A stretch of DNA of 64,000 nt from Paramarasmius palmivorus (Eukaryota > Basidiomycota > Agaricomycetes > Agaricales > Marasmiaceae). Positions 49,161-62,711 of this stretch are shown one piece after another. The notes beneath the pieces are model-generated. The model saw nothing but the letters and a program-made list of their open reading frames with translations. It did no database searches and was not told the origin of the DNA. Positions within the stretch are counted from its first letter, which is position 1, and the number at the start of each line of letters is the position of its first letter. The stretch spans positions 186,001-250,000 of the forward strand of contig JAYKXP010000035.1 in assembly GCA_037176845.1 (NCBI GenBank). The letters run 5' to 3'. Position numbers and translations under genes: made by a program.

Positions 49161-51662
49161 TCAGAACTGTGAGAAGCCCTGTTGACCGTTACCGCCACCC
49201 TGCTGTTGTTGTTGCCCCTGCTGCTGTCCAGAAGGGTTTCTCATAACGCTCTGCTGCATTGCAAACTGTCCTCCCATACCCGGCATAGCCATGTTATTCA
49301 TTCCCATGTTACCCATCATGGTCATCATCTGCATCTGCATCATCGGGGTCATCTGAGGCATTTGGTATGCCAGGAGATTAGGGTTGAAAAGATTTTGGGG
49401 CTGGGGTGATTGGCCCCCAGTGTTGACGGTCTGGCCTTGTTGAACTGGCGACATATTCTGCAGCTGAGGAGAGAAAGAGCCAGGATTATTGGATGTAGGA
49501 GAAGAGGCACCAGATTGTGCTTGGACCTTTTGCATTGATTGGAGCTGGCGCGCCTCGTATCAAAACCTGATAACTGTAAACAGTATGTTTCGTACCTCGT
49601 AGAAAGCAAAGTCCTGTAGCAACGATGTCCTTGCGGGATGCGTATGGAAGATCTTCAGCATCTCTTGACCGGCATCAGGTAGAAGCTCTTGAGTATCCCG
49701 CGACTGTGTAACAGGTTTGCGTTCTTGCGTGTTGCTGTCGACTACTTAACCTACCGGCCCGAACGCAAGAATCAAAGATAGACGTACTTCAACTTAATGT
49801 GCCTCAAATGCACGTTGGGGATGTCTCTCACAAAGACCCAACGCACTTTGAACACGCCCTTCCACTTATCAGATGCCCATACAGTGCTGCTACGCGTGTA
49901 GTCAACTGGTGTCAACATCTCTGCCATACCGCAGAAGTGCCCGCTGTGACATCGACATGTCAGTGTGATGAATGGTGACACCGAGTTATAGACACCGACC
50001 TGGCGTTTACACTGAAAAAGAGATATATGGGACCTCTGCCAGCACACTCCTTGAAAGCCTTGTCTAGACGTTTGTTGCCGGGGTCTGTCGAACTCCATAT
50101 TTCATATTTGAGAGACTTATGCACGTCGTCCTCGGTATAAGACTTGATCACGAAGTACCGAGCCTGTAGAAATATTGAGTTCACGATTTTGTAAATGTAA
50201 CAAAGGCTCCGTCAAGATGAAAGACTCACAAAGCCCGGCTTGGTATCGAACTGTGCTGGATTGTAGCCCTTCGTAGCAATCAGAGTTGGGACGTCAATTG
50301 GGGCGAAACCTTCGCCTCCGACGTTCGTGCTAATACCAAGACCTTGCCTATTTTGCTGGTACTGCGCCGGAATAGGCGGAACATCAGGGATCTTCTCGTT
50401 GGATGCAGGAATGCTACTACCGATACTGCTTCCAGAAGGCGTCTTTTGATGGTAGGAGTACTGGAGGTTTGGGTTTGATGTGCGTCCGACCAATGTCCTC
50501 TCTCCGAATGCTCCATTACCGGCTTGCAAAGGTGTCTTCCTACCATCGAATTCCGCGGGTTTTCCGTTCCCATTGCCGCCACTAGGAGCTCGCATTCTGG
50601 GGGGATGAACACTCTGTCCGTAAGCCCCACTGTAGAGGGCTCCAGCTCCGGCACCAGTGTTTTGTCCAGAGAGCTCGAGCGCTGACAACGCTCGTTGAAC
50701 ATCATCGATGGCGGCACTTCCACCATTACCATTTCCACCGACACCAAACCCTGGTGTACGCCAATCTCCTCCTGTACTTCCGCCAGCTCCTCCTGCAGAC
50801 CCCCAAGGAGAGGATCTTCCGACTGGACTGGTCGGGCCGCCATATTGTTCATATGCATCATAAGGGTCTTCGTTGCTGTAGGTGTACTCGTACTGTTCTT
50901 CTTCAGCGTTGGCAGGAGCCTGGGCAGTCGTCTCGGTAGTAGATCCATGATACCCAGGTGCTTGAAGCGTGCCAGATCGTTTAAGGCCTGAGACCTTGGA
51001 ACGACCGGCACCCGCTCCTTGGGCACCATAGGTGAGGGAAACGTGTCTTCGTACGGACGCTGCTCCAAGCGGAGAAGAGTCATCAGAAGCCCCGGCAATG
51101 TTTGGATCTGCTGCAGGTTGTGCCTGCTGAAAGATTAGAATACTGAGATTCATATGTGGAGAGACTATAGCCCACCTCATCATCATGTACAGCATATCCA
51201 CCAATCTCGCGCTCCCATTCCTCTTCGTCTCCTTCTTGGCCAGTAATCGTCTTCAGACTGTTCATGGTCTTGGGAGTGACACTGCCAGATTTTGAACCGG
51301 ATCCATGAAACGCTACGAGCCATGACAAAGAGAAAGGAGGAAAATGGTCGGAAGATTTTGTATCAGTGCATCGATTCATGAGGAGATTGCGAACGACACA
51401 TACCTCGGTGGTACTTGGTCGGAAGAGAGCTTTGACGGTGGAGAGAGCTCTTTTCCCCAACAGCTCCGACAGGCCCAATCCAGTCTTCTCCGACTACCTC
51501 GTCATCATTCCAGAGCTCCTGGTTTTGAGATTCTTCTGATATGGCCTCTCGAGCAGCATTTCTCGCCCTAAACGTCGTTGAAGTGATTGTATGATGACGC
51601 CTGACGCCGCCAGTGTTGGGGGGTGAATCGGGGGGTATTGGTTGACCGACTGGAGAGGACAT
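49161..51662 (-). CDS. YTH-domain m6A RNA reader, DF type
   Basis: Cytoplasmic-type reader of N6-methyladenosine in mRNA. About 400 disordered residues rich in Gly, Ser, Pro and Gln precede the YTH domain: [53 protein letters not shown], then after an intron [16 protein letters not shown] and [26 protein letters not shown]. The Trp of EIWSST and the two Trp in VWASDKW form the expected aromatic cage, with DF-like spacing. The C-terminal tail is Met/Gln-rich ([31 protein letters not shown]), typical of phase-separating proteins. Start ATG is at 51660-51662 ([19 protein letters not shown]); stop is at 49161-49163. Confidence 0.9.
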
Positions 51663-51965
51663 GAGAGTAGAGGAATAAAAGTTTTTTCTAGTTTTCCTTC
51701 GGGCTGTGGGCCCTGTGTAGAATTATGATGTGCAGTTGTCAGGAAAACTTGGTGATGGTGATATCACTTCATCAACCGAAAACCGATTTTCTTTCCCACT
51801 CTATCCAGTGTCTATCTTCACGTTCTATTCATCTAACTATCACTCTAATCACCGAATAACCAAGATCGAAGTGGATTTATCTCATCCAAGGAGGTAATAC
51901 AAAGATACGACTACAGCTGGACAAAGGATTCTCTTCAGTGGCTGTAAATGACCTGTGCAGGAGAC

Positions 51966-54424
51966 CTAATAAGGGGGTGAGCATTCATTAATATTCATTG
52001 CTGAGCTCGAGGGATCGCAATGGTTACCTCTTCTCGGCTCCCTGATAGAGTCCACGTCAGTGTGAATATCAACTTCAACAGCTGGGCCGCTCACCTGCTC
52101 AACCCAACATAACTGTGCTTTGAGTTCGGGACCTCCAAAAAACAGGATGATTTGGTACTCTATCTTGTACACATTGTTCGATTCGTATTTCCGGCTGTAT
52201 TTCTTTTTGATGCGAGACACGTCCGCTACAATTTTGCATATTTTTCGAAACGAACCCGCTGTATAAAACGTAAGTGCATACTCAGCAGGAGCTGGATCCC
52301 TGGCTTAGAGGCAAGATGAAACGAACTTTGGTTAAACCAACGAGGCTCCGCTGTGCTACCTTCGTAACATAAGATATCCTCGTCGATACGATTTAGATCC
52401 GGGTCGTCCTTGTCGAGCTTTTCGACATAATATGATCGACGAAATTCAGTTTCTTCCGATACAGCAGTCCCCTATCCATATCATGAGTGCTGAGCTGTTG
52501 TGATAGTGCTATCATAGCTCACCTTCTTGAGGATGATGTCAAAGCCATCAGTGAATTCCTGTTTTCCAACATCCGACATCACTACCTCATTCCTCCTCCT
52601 CATGTGCTCGTCGTCTTTGTTATTGAAATTGATGTGACAGAGAATACCATACGTGAATTTGGACACGCGCACAGAGACATGATGGTCAATGTAGAAGGAA
52701 ATTCCACCGTCTGCGGCAGCCTTATTACTATATTGGACGCTTGTTAACACATAATGCTCAAAGGGAAGCTTGATACGAGCTTACAGGTGAGCATCAGGTC
52801 GATAGATACGCATAGATGATTGGAGAGTTTCCTGCAATCTTGAGAAGACCCAGGCGGATGCGGCAAGACCTCCCACAAGACACAGATTCTGTTTCAAAGT
52901 AAATTTCGAGCGTCAACATATGGGTAATCGCTGACCATGATCCTCTTCTCTTTTGTGATGTGAAAGATAGTCTGAACAATGGCTTGAATGGATGAATCGA
53001 AGAAGGAAGAGATTTCTGCTCTAAGAACACAGCCTCGATGAACCACTAAACTCCTGTAGAAGTGAGCGAAGTGCTTACCCAGTGAGCACCAACTGACCAC
53101 CGTAAATGCCAAGTTCCGGTGCATTGTCCCGAACACTAGCGAATGAAATATAGGCTTTTTCTGAGGAACAACGAAAATGGGGTTTATGTCTTCTGTCGAA
53201 TGCCGCAACGACATTCTCAACGTCATCATGGTATCGGGTGCCCGTGAATCTGGCTGACAAAAATTTAGCCTCATAACTGACCAGTTCACGGACACAATGC
53301 ACCTTCTATCTCCTCACGAGCTTTCTTCGTGATAAAGGTAGAACCAGCGAATTTACCTACGGAACATCAGCATATTTGCTGGACGTGGGTCGCGGTTGCA
53401 AATTGTTCATCACTTACAATGGGATTCACAGACCTCCTCTACGTCCATGTTGTTGCTCTCTGAGTCTTTGAGGCAATAGGCACTAATGTCAATAGTGCCA
53501 CCTCCAGCATCTACAATGATAACACCGTCTGCAAGCTGAACGAAAAGATGTCATCAATGGGTGCTCGTGCGAATACTATAAGTAGAGACGTACCAGGTCA
53601 ACTCCGAGTCCTTTTTCGATACAGAAATGCAGCGATGCTTCACCCTCAGTAACGAAATGCAGGCGAGCAAGGCCTTCGCTAGTATCGGGGATGAGCTCGC
53701 CGAGGACAGCAGCCTGCTTCATCTGCTCCTGTTGCTCGAACTCCCATCCGTTTGGATGCGGGATCACAAATTCAATACGATTCTTGTCTATAAGGGTATT
53801 GAGAAGCTGTTCACCCCCAATCTTCGTGTCTCGAATGAATTCCTTTGTGCATCGGAACAAGTATCTGAAGAAGTCAGCGTATAGAATAACTGGTGTCTTG
53901 CCGTGCGGTATTTCGATGTGTCGAACAACGTCGGGGGGCACTCTTTCTGCCATCGACCTCGGGGTCAGAAGCAGCTTGAACCTGTGTTCACAGATCAAGC
54001 GATGGTCCAAAAGACGGAGAAAGAACAGACCATTCATAAACCACCCAACGACTACGCTGTCGCGGCTCCGCTAAGTTGACTTCGGCGCCGATGGCAGCAA
54101 TAGTACCGTTCGGATGGTACGCAATGATCGTAGGAATTTTGGTACCCCCACCACATTCTTCCAAGCCAGGATAGCTGATATTATTATCAGAAGGGGCACC
54201 AGCCTATTCGAATACCTCTGTAAGCCTACCGTGTAACTGGTTCGGCCATTGGAGTTCTGCCTGGTATAAGAATGCTAGAGTTGGGATTTTGTGAGGTTGG
54301 CTCTGCAATGTCAGCAGAAACAACCTCGAGCTCACCTAAACGAAACGCCGCTCCATGTAGTCCCAACGTCAAGAGAGATAATGAGTTTGATTGTTTTTTC
54401 ATGATACGGCTTTCGATTGGACAT
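51966..54424 (-). CDS. HSPA12-like Hsp70-family ATPase
   Basis: Atypical Hsp70 ATPase domain without the usual substrate-binding C-terminus; these are greatly expanded in mushroom fungi. The start MSNRKPYHEKTIKLIISLDV leads directly into the phosphate-1 loop DVGTTWSGVSF. Further motifs are GTKIPTIIAYHPNGTI, VVYEW-type helix FKLLLTPRSM, TEGEASLHFCIEKGLGVDL and, after an intron, the phosphate-2 loop IIVDAGGGTIDISAYCLKD. C-terminal exons include FHITKEKRIM-type and FSCKIEYQIILFFGG-type strands, ending at 51966-51968. There are many short introns. Client and role are unknown. Start is ATG 54422-54424; about 385 bp separate it from the divergent coiled-coil gene. Confidence 0.83.
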
Positions 54425-54809
54425 GGTCGTTTTGGTTGTGCAGGTGAAAAGTTGACAGGTCAACGCACTAGGCATATATTTTTAGAAAAAAAAAGAACTT
54501 GGGAACTTGGCCCTGCTGACGAGCCATTCAATTTGCGATCGATTTATGAATTGATACAGTCCGAATCCTCCCGCAAGCGCCATCGAGACCGAGAAGAAAT
54601 TGATGACTGCGGACCCAGAAAGGGAATGCAATAACCTCTAGAAGAATTGACCCAACGTAAACTTGGTCGAGGCCAAGCACTCAATGCATTTTAAACTTTT
54701 TAGACATTGACACCCAATTACAACAAAAACTCTGTCAGCGCCACGAAAGAGAAAGGTGTGGTCGATCGTACCCGACTGTTTCCCCCTCCCTGAAGGTGCT
54801 TCACAGATC

Positions 54810-55903
54810 ATGCGCGGTCCTAACAAGGCGGAATTGCAAGCAATAGTGAACGACTACAAACGGCTGTATGAGGAATCGGAACGAGAGGTAGAATCGTTGC
54901 GGTGCCGAGTTAAAGAACTGGAAGAGGACCTGTCAATGAAGAACGAACATCTACAGGAACTAAACCAGCAACTCACTGCCGTAGACCTGTTCTGTAATCT
55001 CAGCAACATGATAACGGACCAGGAAATAGTCGAGATGGCCGTGTCCATCAATGATCGGGTCGACAAGGTGGCTACCTTGATTGCCAACTGCTCAGATTTC
55101 AGCTACTCCAAACTGCAGAGAGAACCCGACTCGCGAGACATTCCAACCTCCATCATATACCCACTGGGGCAGGATACGATTGCTATTCTTCAGAACCTCG
55201 ATGGCAGGAACCAAGTCAATCGATTCCTTCAAATCGCATTGCAGTCCTGCATAATCCGTGATCTGGTACACCGTGTGGATAATTGGTGTCACGACCTAGC
55301 TGTATATGGCCAGCTCCGTGATGCATACTTCAATCTATGGGGAAAGGGTTCGTTCTTGAGCTTATAAGTTGTCTCACTTGGTTGATATTGAATGGACGTA
55401 CAGGAAACCCTACGATTGCAAAAAGTTGGTGGGCCTTGACCAGAGCGGCAATGAGTCGCCAGAACAGTCCGCGCTTGCGAGACTCTCAGCCATTGATTGC
55501 AACCATTTCCGGCGTTCTCCATGCATCAGGGGTAAGGGTAGGGCATGCAGAGGCGGAGATTCTACGTGTTAGGTTCGAGCCCATGTTGCTGGGTATCATC
55601 GAATCGATGCTTGAGCTCGATAACGCGACCACGGAGAGGCTGAAGTCTAAGGGCATAGAGTTTGAGTGCCCAACTCAACGACAAGCCTTCACGGCCGAAA
55701 CGATGGACGACTATCTTATTGGGATGCGGGAGGTGGTACCTTTGGAAATGGGGTGTGTGTTTGAGCCGGTGTCCTTTGGTATGAAGCAGGTTACCACTCA
55801 TGGATCGAAGGTCTTGTTGAAATCCAAGGTATATCGGTACGGGTCATTTCAAGAGGAGATGGATGCAGTAATCAAGAAACTGAGTTCGGGAGTGGGGCGT
55901 TAG
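54810..55903 (+). CDS. Unrecognised coiled-coil protein, two exons
   Basis: Start chosen at ATG 54810-54812 (MRGPNKAELQAIVNDYKRLY), because the longer frame begins with a non-ATG codon. An N-terminal coiled coil of about 60 residues (ESEREVESLRCRVKELEEDL) is followed by helical sequence (VDLFCNLSNMITDQEIVEMA). One intron at about 55347-55404 joins YFNLWGK to GNPTIAKSWWALTRAAMSRQ. The second exon ends KKLSSGVGR with the stop at 55901-55903. It has no known domain or membrane segment. Charge and helical content suggest a structural or regulatory protein, possibly lineage-specific. It is divergent from the Hsp70-like gene. Confidence 0.6.
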
Positions 55904-56799
55904 GACAGGGAAACGCAAATTCGGATGACTATGTACGGTGCAACTTCTTGAACGCCCTCTGTTGAAAATTTCATTAAATGCAGTGAAATGTGTTATTTGT
56001 ACTCACTTATGTACGTAGTACTAGCATGGTTGTAGCTCCATACTCGGAGCAGGTAGGTAGGAGTCGTGCGCGTGAAACCTTACAGCGACGCGGCCTCGCG
56101 CTTTCCTGTTTTCGTCCCACCACCATCTACGAATAATGCACCAGAATTTTACACGTCCATCTTCACCGACTATCCAGCGAGCATTGTAGCGCACACGCAG
56201 GCGATAGGGATTGACCAAGGACAAAGGTGTGTTTCTAGTCGTCTCATGGTCTCAGGTTTTCTGATGTCCGTATAGGATGAATACTGCATCAAGGGTCAAA
56301 CCTCTTTTTCAACTTCGCACCTTCACATTTACTAGAATTGTCAATGATTATTTTTACTCTCACACATGACGGGGAAACAGCATGGCTCAGCAACCCACGT
56401 ATGACTAGCGGGCCGTTTACCAGACCCAAAGCCAACACCAACGGGACGTATTAATCGGACCCCTCTCAGAAATCTCGACAGCAATCGTCACCTCGATAAG
56501 GCTAGATGAAACCAGTCGAGGAGGCGGAGCATTCAATGTAAACCTACGAAATTGCGAGAACACCATGTCGTGCCTGTCTCGCATTTCCAGTTCGGACCGA
56601 GGAATTCTCGGGGCATTAGGTGCGGCCCCGTCCAGAATGTCATGCAGTCTTCTGTTTGCTGATGGAAATGAAGCCATGGCCGTTATCCTATACTATTACC
56701 TTGGAGCACTGGTGACGAGAACAGGGGACACCTGATCAAGTCTTAACCACAGTATAAGAAGGAGCGCACATGTAAAGCTTGGCCTACCTTATTATCGCC
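55904..56799. promoter_or_regulatory. Intergenic, GH27 upstream region
   Basis: Mostly non-coding. A TATAAGAAGG sequence near 56751 lies about 50 bp before the alpha-galactosidase start and is a candidate TATA box. A short minus-strand frame (56417-56677) is listed separately. Confidence 0.4.
56417..56677 (-). CDS. Possible small protein, 86 aa
   Basis: Single-exon frame with a true ATG (56675-56677), beginning MASFPSANRRLHDILDGAAP and ending in a Trp-rich tail. A potential splice donor inside it could change the C-terminus. No domain, signal or membrane segment is recognised. It could be a chance ORF in the GH27 upstream region. Confidence 0.25.
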   Translation of the reverse strand: MASFPSANRRLHDILDGAAPNAPRIPRSELEMRDRHDMVFSQFRRFTLNAPPPRLVSSSLIEVTIAVEISERGPINTSRWCWLWVW

Positions 56800-59154
56800 A
56801 TGTTGAAGTCTCTGGGTCTCGTAGTGGGCGCGACGTTGTATGCCATTGCAAATGTTCATGCGCTGGACAATGGTGTCGGTCGTCTACCCGGTGAGTATCC
56901 CTCTATTGTTCGTCCGAATGGCATTGACGGCACCTACGAAAGCACTGGGATACAATAGTGGGGGTCTTTTCTATTGACATAAGTAATATAGGCTGATGGG
57001 TCCATGCAGCATGGAATGCATATCAGGTCGGTTGTCTTGCAACTTTGTACGAAAACTACGGGCTGATATGAAGTACATTCAGTGCAACATCGACGAAGAA
57101 CTCATGCTCACCACCGCTAGGTTGATCAAGGAACATGGTCTCTTGGTACGGGCGACATTCAGAAAGTAATTGCGCGCTAATCCTCGACGACCAGGATGTC
57201 GGTTACAATTACATCAACATCGATGACTGTTACTCCGAGAAAAACCGCACTGCTGATGGCTTCATCATCGAGGGTGCGTTTTTATACTGCTGATACTGCG
57301 TAGCACACTCATGTGTTAGAATGACAGATCAAAAACGCTTCAAAAACGGAATGAAAACCCTCACCGACCAAATCCATGAACGAGGATTGTAAGCTCTTTT
57401 TTCGCACATACTTGGCACCCTTTCTCACTTTGACCGTTTCAAGCAAAGCTGGAATTGTGAGCTGGGAACTGCGCGCGTGCTTGCATTCTTTCTAATGTCG
57501 ATCGTTCAGTATAGCGACTCTGGGTGGTTCACTTGTGCTGGATACCCAGGCTCATTCCAGAACGAAGACCGGGATATCAAGACATTCTCCGACTGGGGCT
57601 TTGACTATCTAAAGTACGTCCTTGCACTCAAAAAACGCTACACCAATGTTGACTGTCCTATCAGATATGACAACTGTGCAAGTATGTGTTCGAGTCATTC
57701 ACCTTGGACGCTCTTGACGTCCCACTAGTTCCGTATGATGTTATCACTCGCGAAGGAATCGTTGGCAGTAAGCATTCTAAGTTGCATCGTTAAATATTCT
57801 TCTCACATATCTCCGCGGTTCTTAGGGTATCGACGTATGGCAGATGCCATCGCGAAACTAGCCGAAGAGACTGGCAATCCTCCCATTCTCTACAGCTTGT
57901 GCAACTGGGGATGGGTAGGTCATTCTTATGGTCGCCGAAATGTAATGTTCATGTTCTTCAGAGCCAAGTGTGGATTTGGGGCAAGCAATTCGGACAAAGT
58001 TGGAGAGTAAGTGATACAAAACTTGACTAACATCTTTTGGGAGCGTACCGAAGCTGAGCTGGGGTTCTGACAGACAACCGGAGATATCGCTCCAGAATGG
58101 GAATCGCTCGCTGCTATTATCAACTTGTGCGTATAATGTTCTTCGTGACCTCCGCGTCTGACCCTCATCCAGCAACTCGTTCATCACGACCTCAACCGAC
58201 TTCTACGGACGAAATGACTTGGACATGGTGAGTGAAATCATGGTTCTCTGTGGGTGATCAATGCCCTCACATGGTCTGTAGTTACAACTGTGAGCAGCTC
58301 GATCCGGCATAACAAAGAAGCCGATCACTCATATTATACAGCGGAAATGGTGGCCTAACACTCGATGAAGCCAAGTCTCATTTCACTGCTTGGGCGTTGA
58401 TGAAGTCTCCTCTCCTTGTGAGCTGAATATTAATCTCCTCCTCCATTCGATCACTGAGCAAACGCGCAGATTGGAACAAATGTCAGTTTTCCCGGCGTTC
58501 AGTTTGCTCGAGGAATTTATTATGTTGCAGATGTCGGCAATCGCTCCGGATATTTTGGACATCCTGAAGAATACGGAAATACTGGCTATCAACCAAGACG
58601 CGGTTGTAGGAGAATCTATCTCGCCCTTCAGATGGGGTGTTAACGTGGGTCTTCATTCCTCGTGAATCTCGCTCGTTCTCATGAGATCGTTGTTTAGCCT
58701 GACTGGACCTTCAATGAAACCCATCCTGCTCAGTATTGGAGTGGTCGTTCCGAGAATGGTACGGTGTTTATGCTCGTTAGTGACACACGTTTCCATCTCC
58801 TGCAGCCTACTGACCTCCGAGATGCAGCTGAACACCCTTAATGAAACTGCAACAATGACCTTCAACCTAACCGAGTCCCCTTGGATTCGTGCTGGTCGGC
58901 AGTATTCTGTACGGGTATGTATCGCGCACGATTGGTGTGGTTCTCGTTGATCTCAGTTCGTACATCTTCAGGATCTCTGGGCTCATACCGACAATGGCAC
59001 CGCTGTACGCAACTTCACTGCTGAGAATGTTCCTGCCCATGGTGTCGTCGCTTTGATGCTCAAAGACGCAGGAGATGAGCCAGACGGCATAGAGCCTCTC
59101 TGTGCCGTTCTCTACCAATGTACTGATAAGAATGGCACACGCGTTGGTCTCTAA
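56800..59154 (+). CDS. Secreted GH27 alpha-galactosidase
   Basis: Hydrolyses terminal alpha-1,6-galactose from galactomannan and raffinose-type sugars. A signal peptide ([20 protein letters not shown]) is followed by LDNGVGRLP, then ALGYN-TWNAYQ across short introns. GH27 motifs are [51 protein letters not shown] (catalytic nucleophile Asp in KYDNC), [22 protein letters not shown] (acid/base Asp), [13 protein letters not shown] and [14 protein letters not shown]. The C-terminal beta domain reads [19 protein letters not shown] and [14 protein letters not shown]. It has about 15 introns, exceptionally many for its size, and all conserved blocks join in frame. The stop is at 59152-59154. Several N-x-S/T sites fit a secreted glycoprotein. 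Confidence 0.92.
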
Positions 59155-59414
59155 CTCGGTAGCATACATAGTATATCATTTCTCGGAAACATTGTTCTCG
59201 TTATTACCAATTGCTGAATGCTGACCTTTGAAACAGTTGTATGGGATGTTTAAAAGGCAGTACGATCACGTGATAAAAAGCCTCCCTGGACCCTGACTTG
59301 AAATTTCTCTTTGAATTTTGAAATTGTAACTCTTCTCCCTCCCCTTCATCCGTCCTTTCTCTCTACGTCTATTCCGCCTCTTGCCATCACTGTTGCCTTT
59401 CCAGTTCGAATAAA

Positions 59415-62397
59415 ATGGTTTCCGACATATCAGCAACCAATTATGCTTCCCGTCGAAAGGAATTGTTAGCTCTAGTCAATCAATTGCGTGCCGTTGGGTA
59501 AGCGCTGTTGTCACTTTTTTAAAATGGAATTTCGCTCAATCACGCCTCCAGAGCGCAAGGCGACCTCGACCTACCAAGAATAACGATAATAGGGAACCAG
59601 AGTGCTGGAAAATCCAGTGTAGTAGAAGCTATTTCTGGGGTGCGTATCTCTTTGCAAAGCCATGGGCTAGGGTTGTGGCTAACGTATATGTGGGCGACAT
59701 AGATAAGCCTGCCAAGAGATGCAGGCACTTGTACACGCTGTCCTATCGAATGCCGCCTTTCTTCGACTTCAGGGAGTTGGTCATGTCGCATCTCAATTCG
59801 TGAAGAATACGATGGACAAGGCAAGCGACTTGACGAGATCAAAGAACAACCATTTGGCGACATCATCACCAACAAATCAGAAGTAGAGCCTGCTCTTCGA
59901 CGAGCTCAGTTCGCGGTTTTGAATCCCAAGGTCCAGAGACAAGCAATACTCGCTTCAAGTGTTGATCGCCTACCTGAATTGGTAGCTTCGACTTCGACGA
60001 AAAGTAGCTCCTTCTCGCGTAACATAGTCTGCGTCGATCTTGAAGGTCCCGAACTCACCGATCTTTCCTTCATTGATTTGCCTGGTGAGGGATATGACTC
60101 GCTAAACCATGACGAAAAGTTAATTTCTTATGTTTAGGCTTGATTCAGAATGCTCCTGAAGAAGAGACTATAGCTCTGGTCGAGAGTTTGGTGCTTTCGC
60201 ATATCGAAGGAAACTGCCTTGATTCTCGTTGCATTGCCCATGACCGGTGCGTTCAAGAACGGTTCAGCACAGAAAGTTTGAATTCAAGCTCCTTTTCTAT
60301 AGACGATATCGAGAACCAAAAAGCTTGAGGTTAGCACGGCAGGTCGACCCCGACGGAAAGCGCACTATAGGTTGGTCCTAGGCTCGCTTGGTCTTGAAGC
60401 TTGTTGACCTTTCCGTGGGCAGGTGTGATGACCAAACCAGATATGCTTGGGCCAGGTTCAAGGAAGGCGCTAGACCTCTGGCTCGACGTTATAGAAGGTC
60501 GACGGCACCCGCTCACTCATGGTTACTACTGCACCCGACAGCCCAATGACGAGGAACGAGGTGAACAGATGACCTCTCAACGGGCACGGCAACTCGAAGA
60601 GCAATTCTTCAAAACTACTGCCCCGTGGTCTAAATCTGCACATGCGTACCGCTTCGGCACTGCTAATCTTAGCAAGGCGCTCAGTAAACACCTCATAAAG
60701 ATAATCGATGACTCGTACGTGTCATTCGTGTCCGAGTTCGATTGATGATTGATTTGCCGCGCATTGCGTAGTTTGCCTGGGATCAAGGAAGAGACCTCAA
60801 AGCAGCTGGAGAGCTGCAGAGAAGGGCTGCAGAAGCTGCCGTCTCCGATTGAAGAAGAACCTGCGACCTACGTTCTCAATGAAGTAATCTCATTCTGCAG
60901 TAAATTCAATCAGTTCGTTCAGGGGGGATCTGGTGCCAATGCCAAACTTATACAAGAACATCGAATGGCGTACGAAGAATTGAAGCTTGCTATCCGAAGT
61001 CAGCTCCGAACTTTGTGCCCTACACTGACGACGAGGAAAAGGGCCTTGGTCGTGTGGTCGAGAAACCGGATACAATGGTTTCCCATCAGAAGCCATTCAA
61101 CCTCACAGACATGCGTCGACATATCAAGAGGTATGTGTCACCAAACTCCCCATGCTGAGTGACTCATCGTGTCTCTTTGCAGAGCAATTACGCGCGAACT
61201 TCCAAACTAACGTTCCCTTCGAGGCTAAGGTTGTCTTGTGTCGAAGCTTTCAGACGGGCTGGCCTGACGCTGTCGAGGATTGTTTCAATGCCGTGTCCAA
61301 GGCGACATCGGACCTTCTTCATGAGCTGATCAGATTGCACTTTTCAAGGCATTCCAGACTCCATCTAGACCTTAGGTATGTTCGTTGTGTTGACCAACCT
61401 TTACATTCCTGATCTTGTTTCATAGCAGTTTTGTCGATAAACTGAGGCAAGAGTTCCATGATGACTGCCTGGATCTTCTCTACCGGGTGCTGAAAGTCGA
61501 GCAAACTCCGTCTACGCAAAACACGCACTACTTGCAAACCTGCACAGATAAATGGCACACACGGTATCGAATGCTTCGTAGCGAGAAAGATCAGGACCGC
61601 GATTCTGAAGGTGCTGGAGAGAAGTCAAAGCGTTCACGAGATGAGTCGGATCAAGCTGACCGACCAGAAAAGTCTGCACGCTCGACGAACAGTTCAACGC
61701 CGCACTCCGGTAGGCACTCCGATTGATGACTGGTTCATCGTTGTCTAACTGATATTTCATCTGCAGAACCGTCTCCAAGGAGGTCTTTAACCAAATCTGC
61801 GTCCACACAATCTGGATCACCATTTCACTTCGGTCAAAAGTCTCAGAATCAGGGTTTTGCGTTCAATCCTGAGGCAAGAGCTACTGGTGGAGAAGCCGAA
61901 AGCGCACCCACTCCATCTAACGCTCAACGTGGACATAGTCCAAGAGGACGTGAATGAGCTCATGGCAACGTTAGCAAAGTTTGGGTATACAGGCATCACC
62001 GTCGACGATTTGGAGAAACTTAACCCACTGGACGAATATGACATCGAACTTCAAGTTATGGCCGAAGTTCGGGGTTACTTTCAAGTAGCTTACAAGGTAA
62101 CTCATCTGCCAGCTGAGACTCAGAAGCAATTGACTCTTGTTGTATACATAGCGCATTATTGACAACATACCGGGCTTCATAGACCTGCAATTCTTGAAGG
62201 GGCTAGGGGAGAAACTGCAATCGCACATTGTGACACAGCTGGGGCTTGGCGCCGCCACCGCCAATGAACGATGTGCCCGGTACTTGGCCGAGGATCCTGC
62301 CATTGTAGCTCGCAGGGACGAGCTCACAGCCAGACATAAACGTTTAGAGAGCGTTCAACAAGAATTAAATAACTTCGAGCTTCTATTGGATTATTGA
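59415..62397 (+). CDS. Dynamin-like GTPase 1, several frame breaks (possible pseudogene)
   Basis: Large GTPase of the dynamin/Mx group. The start MVSDISATNYASRRKELLAL leads to the P-loop GNQSAGKSSVVEAISG, INLP-type ISLPRDAGTCTRCPIE, the DLPG switch motif (LTDLSFIDLPG) and GVMTKPDMLGPGSRKALDLW with the TKPD specificity motif. The stalk and a C-terminal GED (EDVNELMATLAKFGYTGITV, IIDNIPGFIDLQFLKGLGEK) are present. Comparison with the adjacent paralogue shows an extra G at 60221 (NCL-ILVALPMT), a missing base near 60324 (NQKA-LRLARQ), a missing base near 61000 before APNFVPYTDD, and a +1 shift near 61940 before the GED. The stop is at 62395-62397. It may be decaying, or the assembly may carry errors. 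Confidence 0.85.
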
Positions 62398-62711
62398 TCG
62401 GGCTGGGAGTGGTAGCGTTACCTTATTTCTTGCGATCTATATCACTATAATCTAGCTAGATCCTACGGTGAATTTGTATACTCTATGTATTCTAATTACT
62501 TACCAGTGTAAATACATTCTAGTGTTGGGAGGAGGCATTAGAGAATTATACATCATGACGCGCGTCGACGCGTCTGAAGTTTGAAAATACGTTCCTCATC
62601 CCTGTCACGTGAGGGCTTTACCTATTGTGACTGAAAGTGACAACCTCTACCTCTCGCTCTTTGTTCTCTTCCCCATCCTTCTTTGTTTCTTACCACTCCC
62701 ATTTCCTAGTC

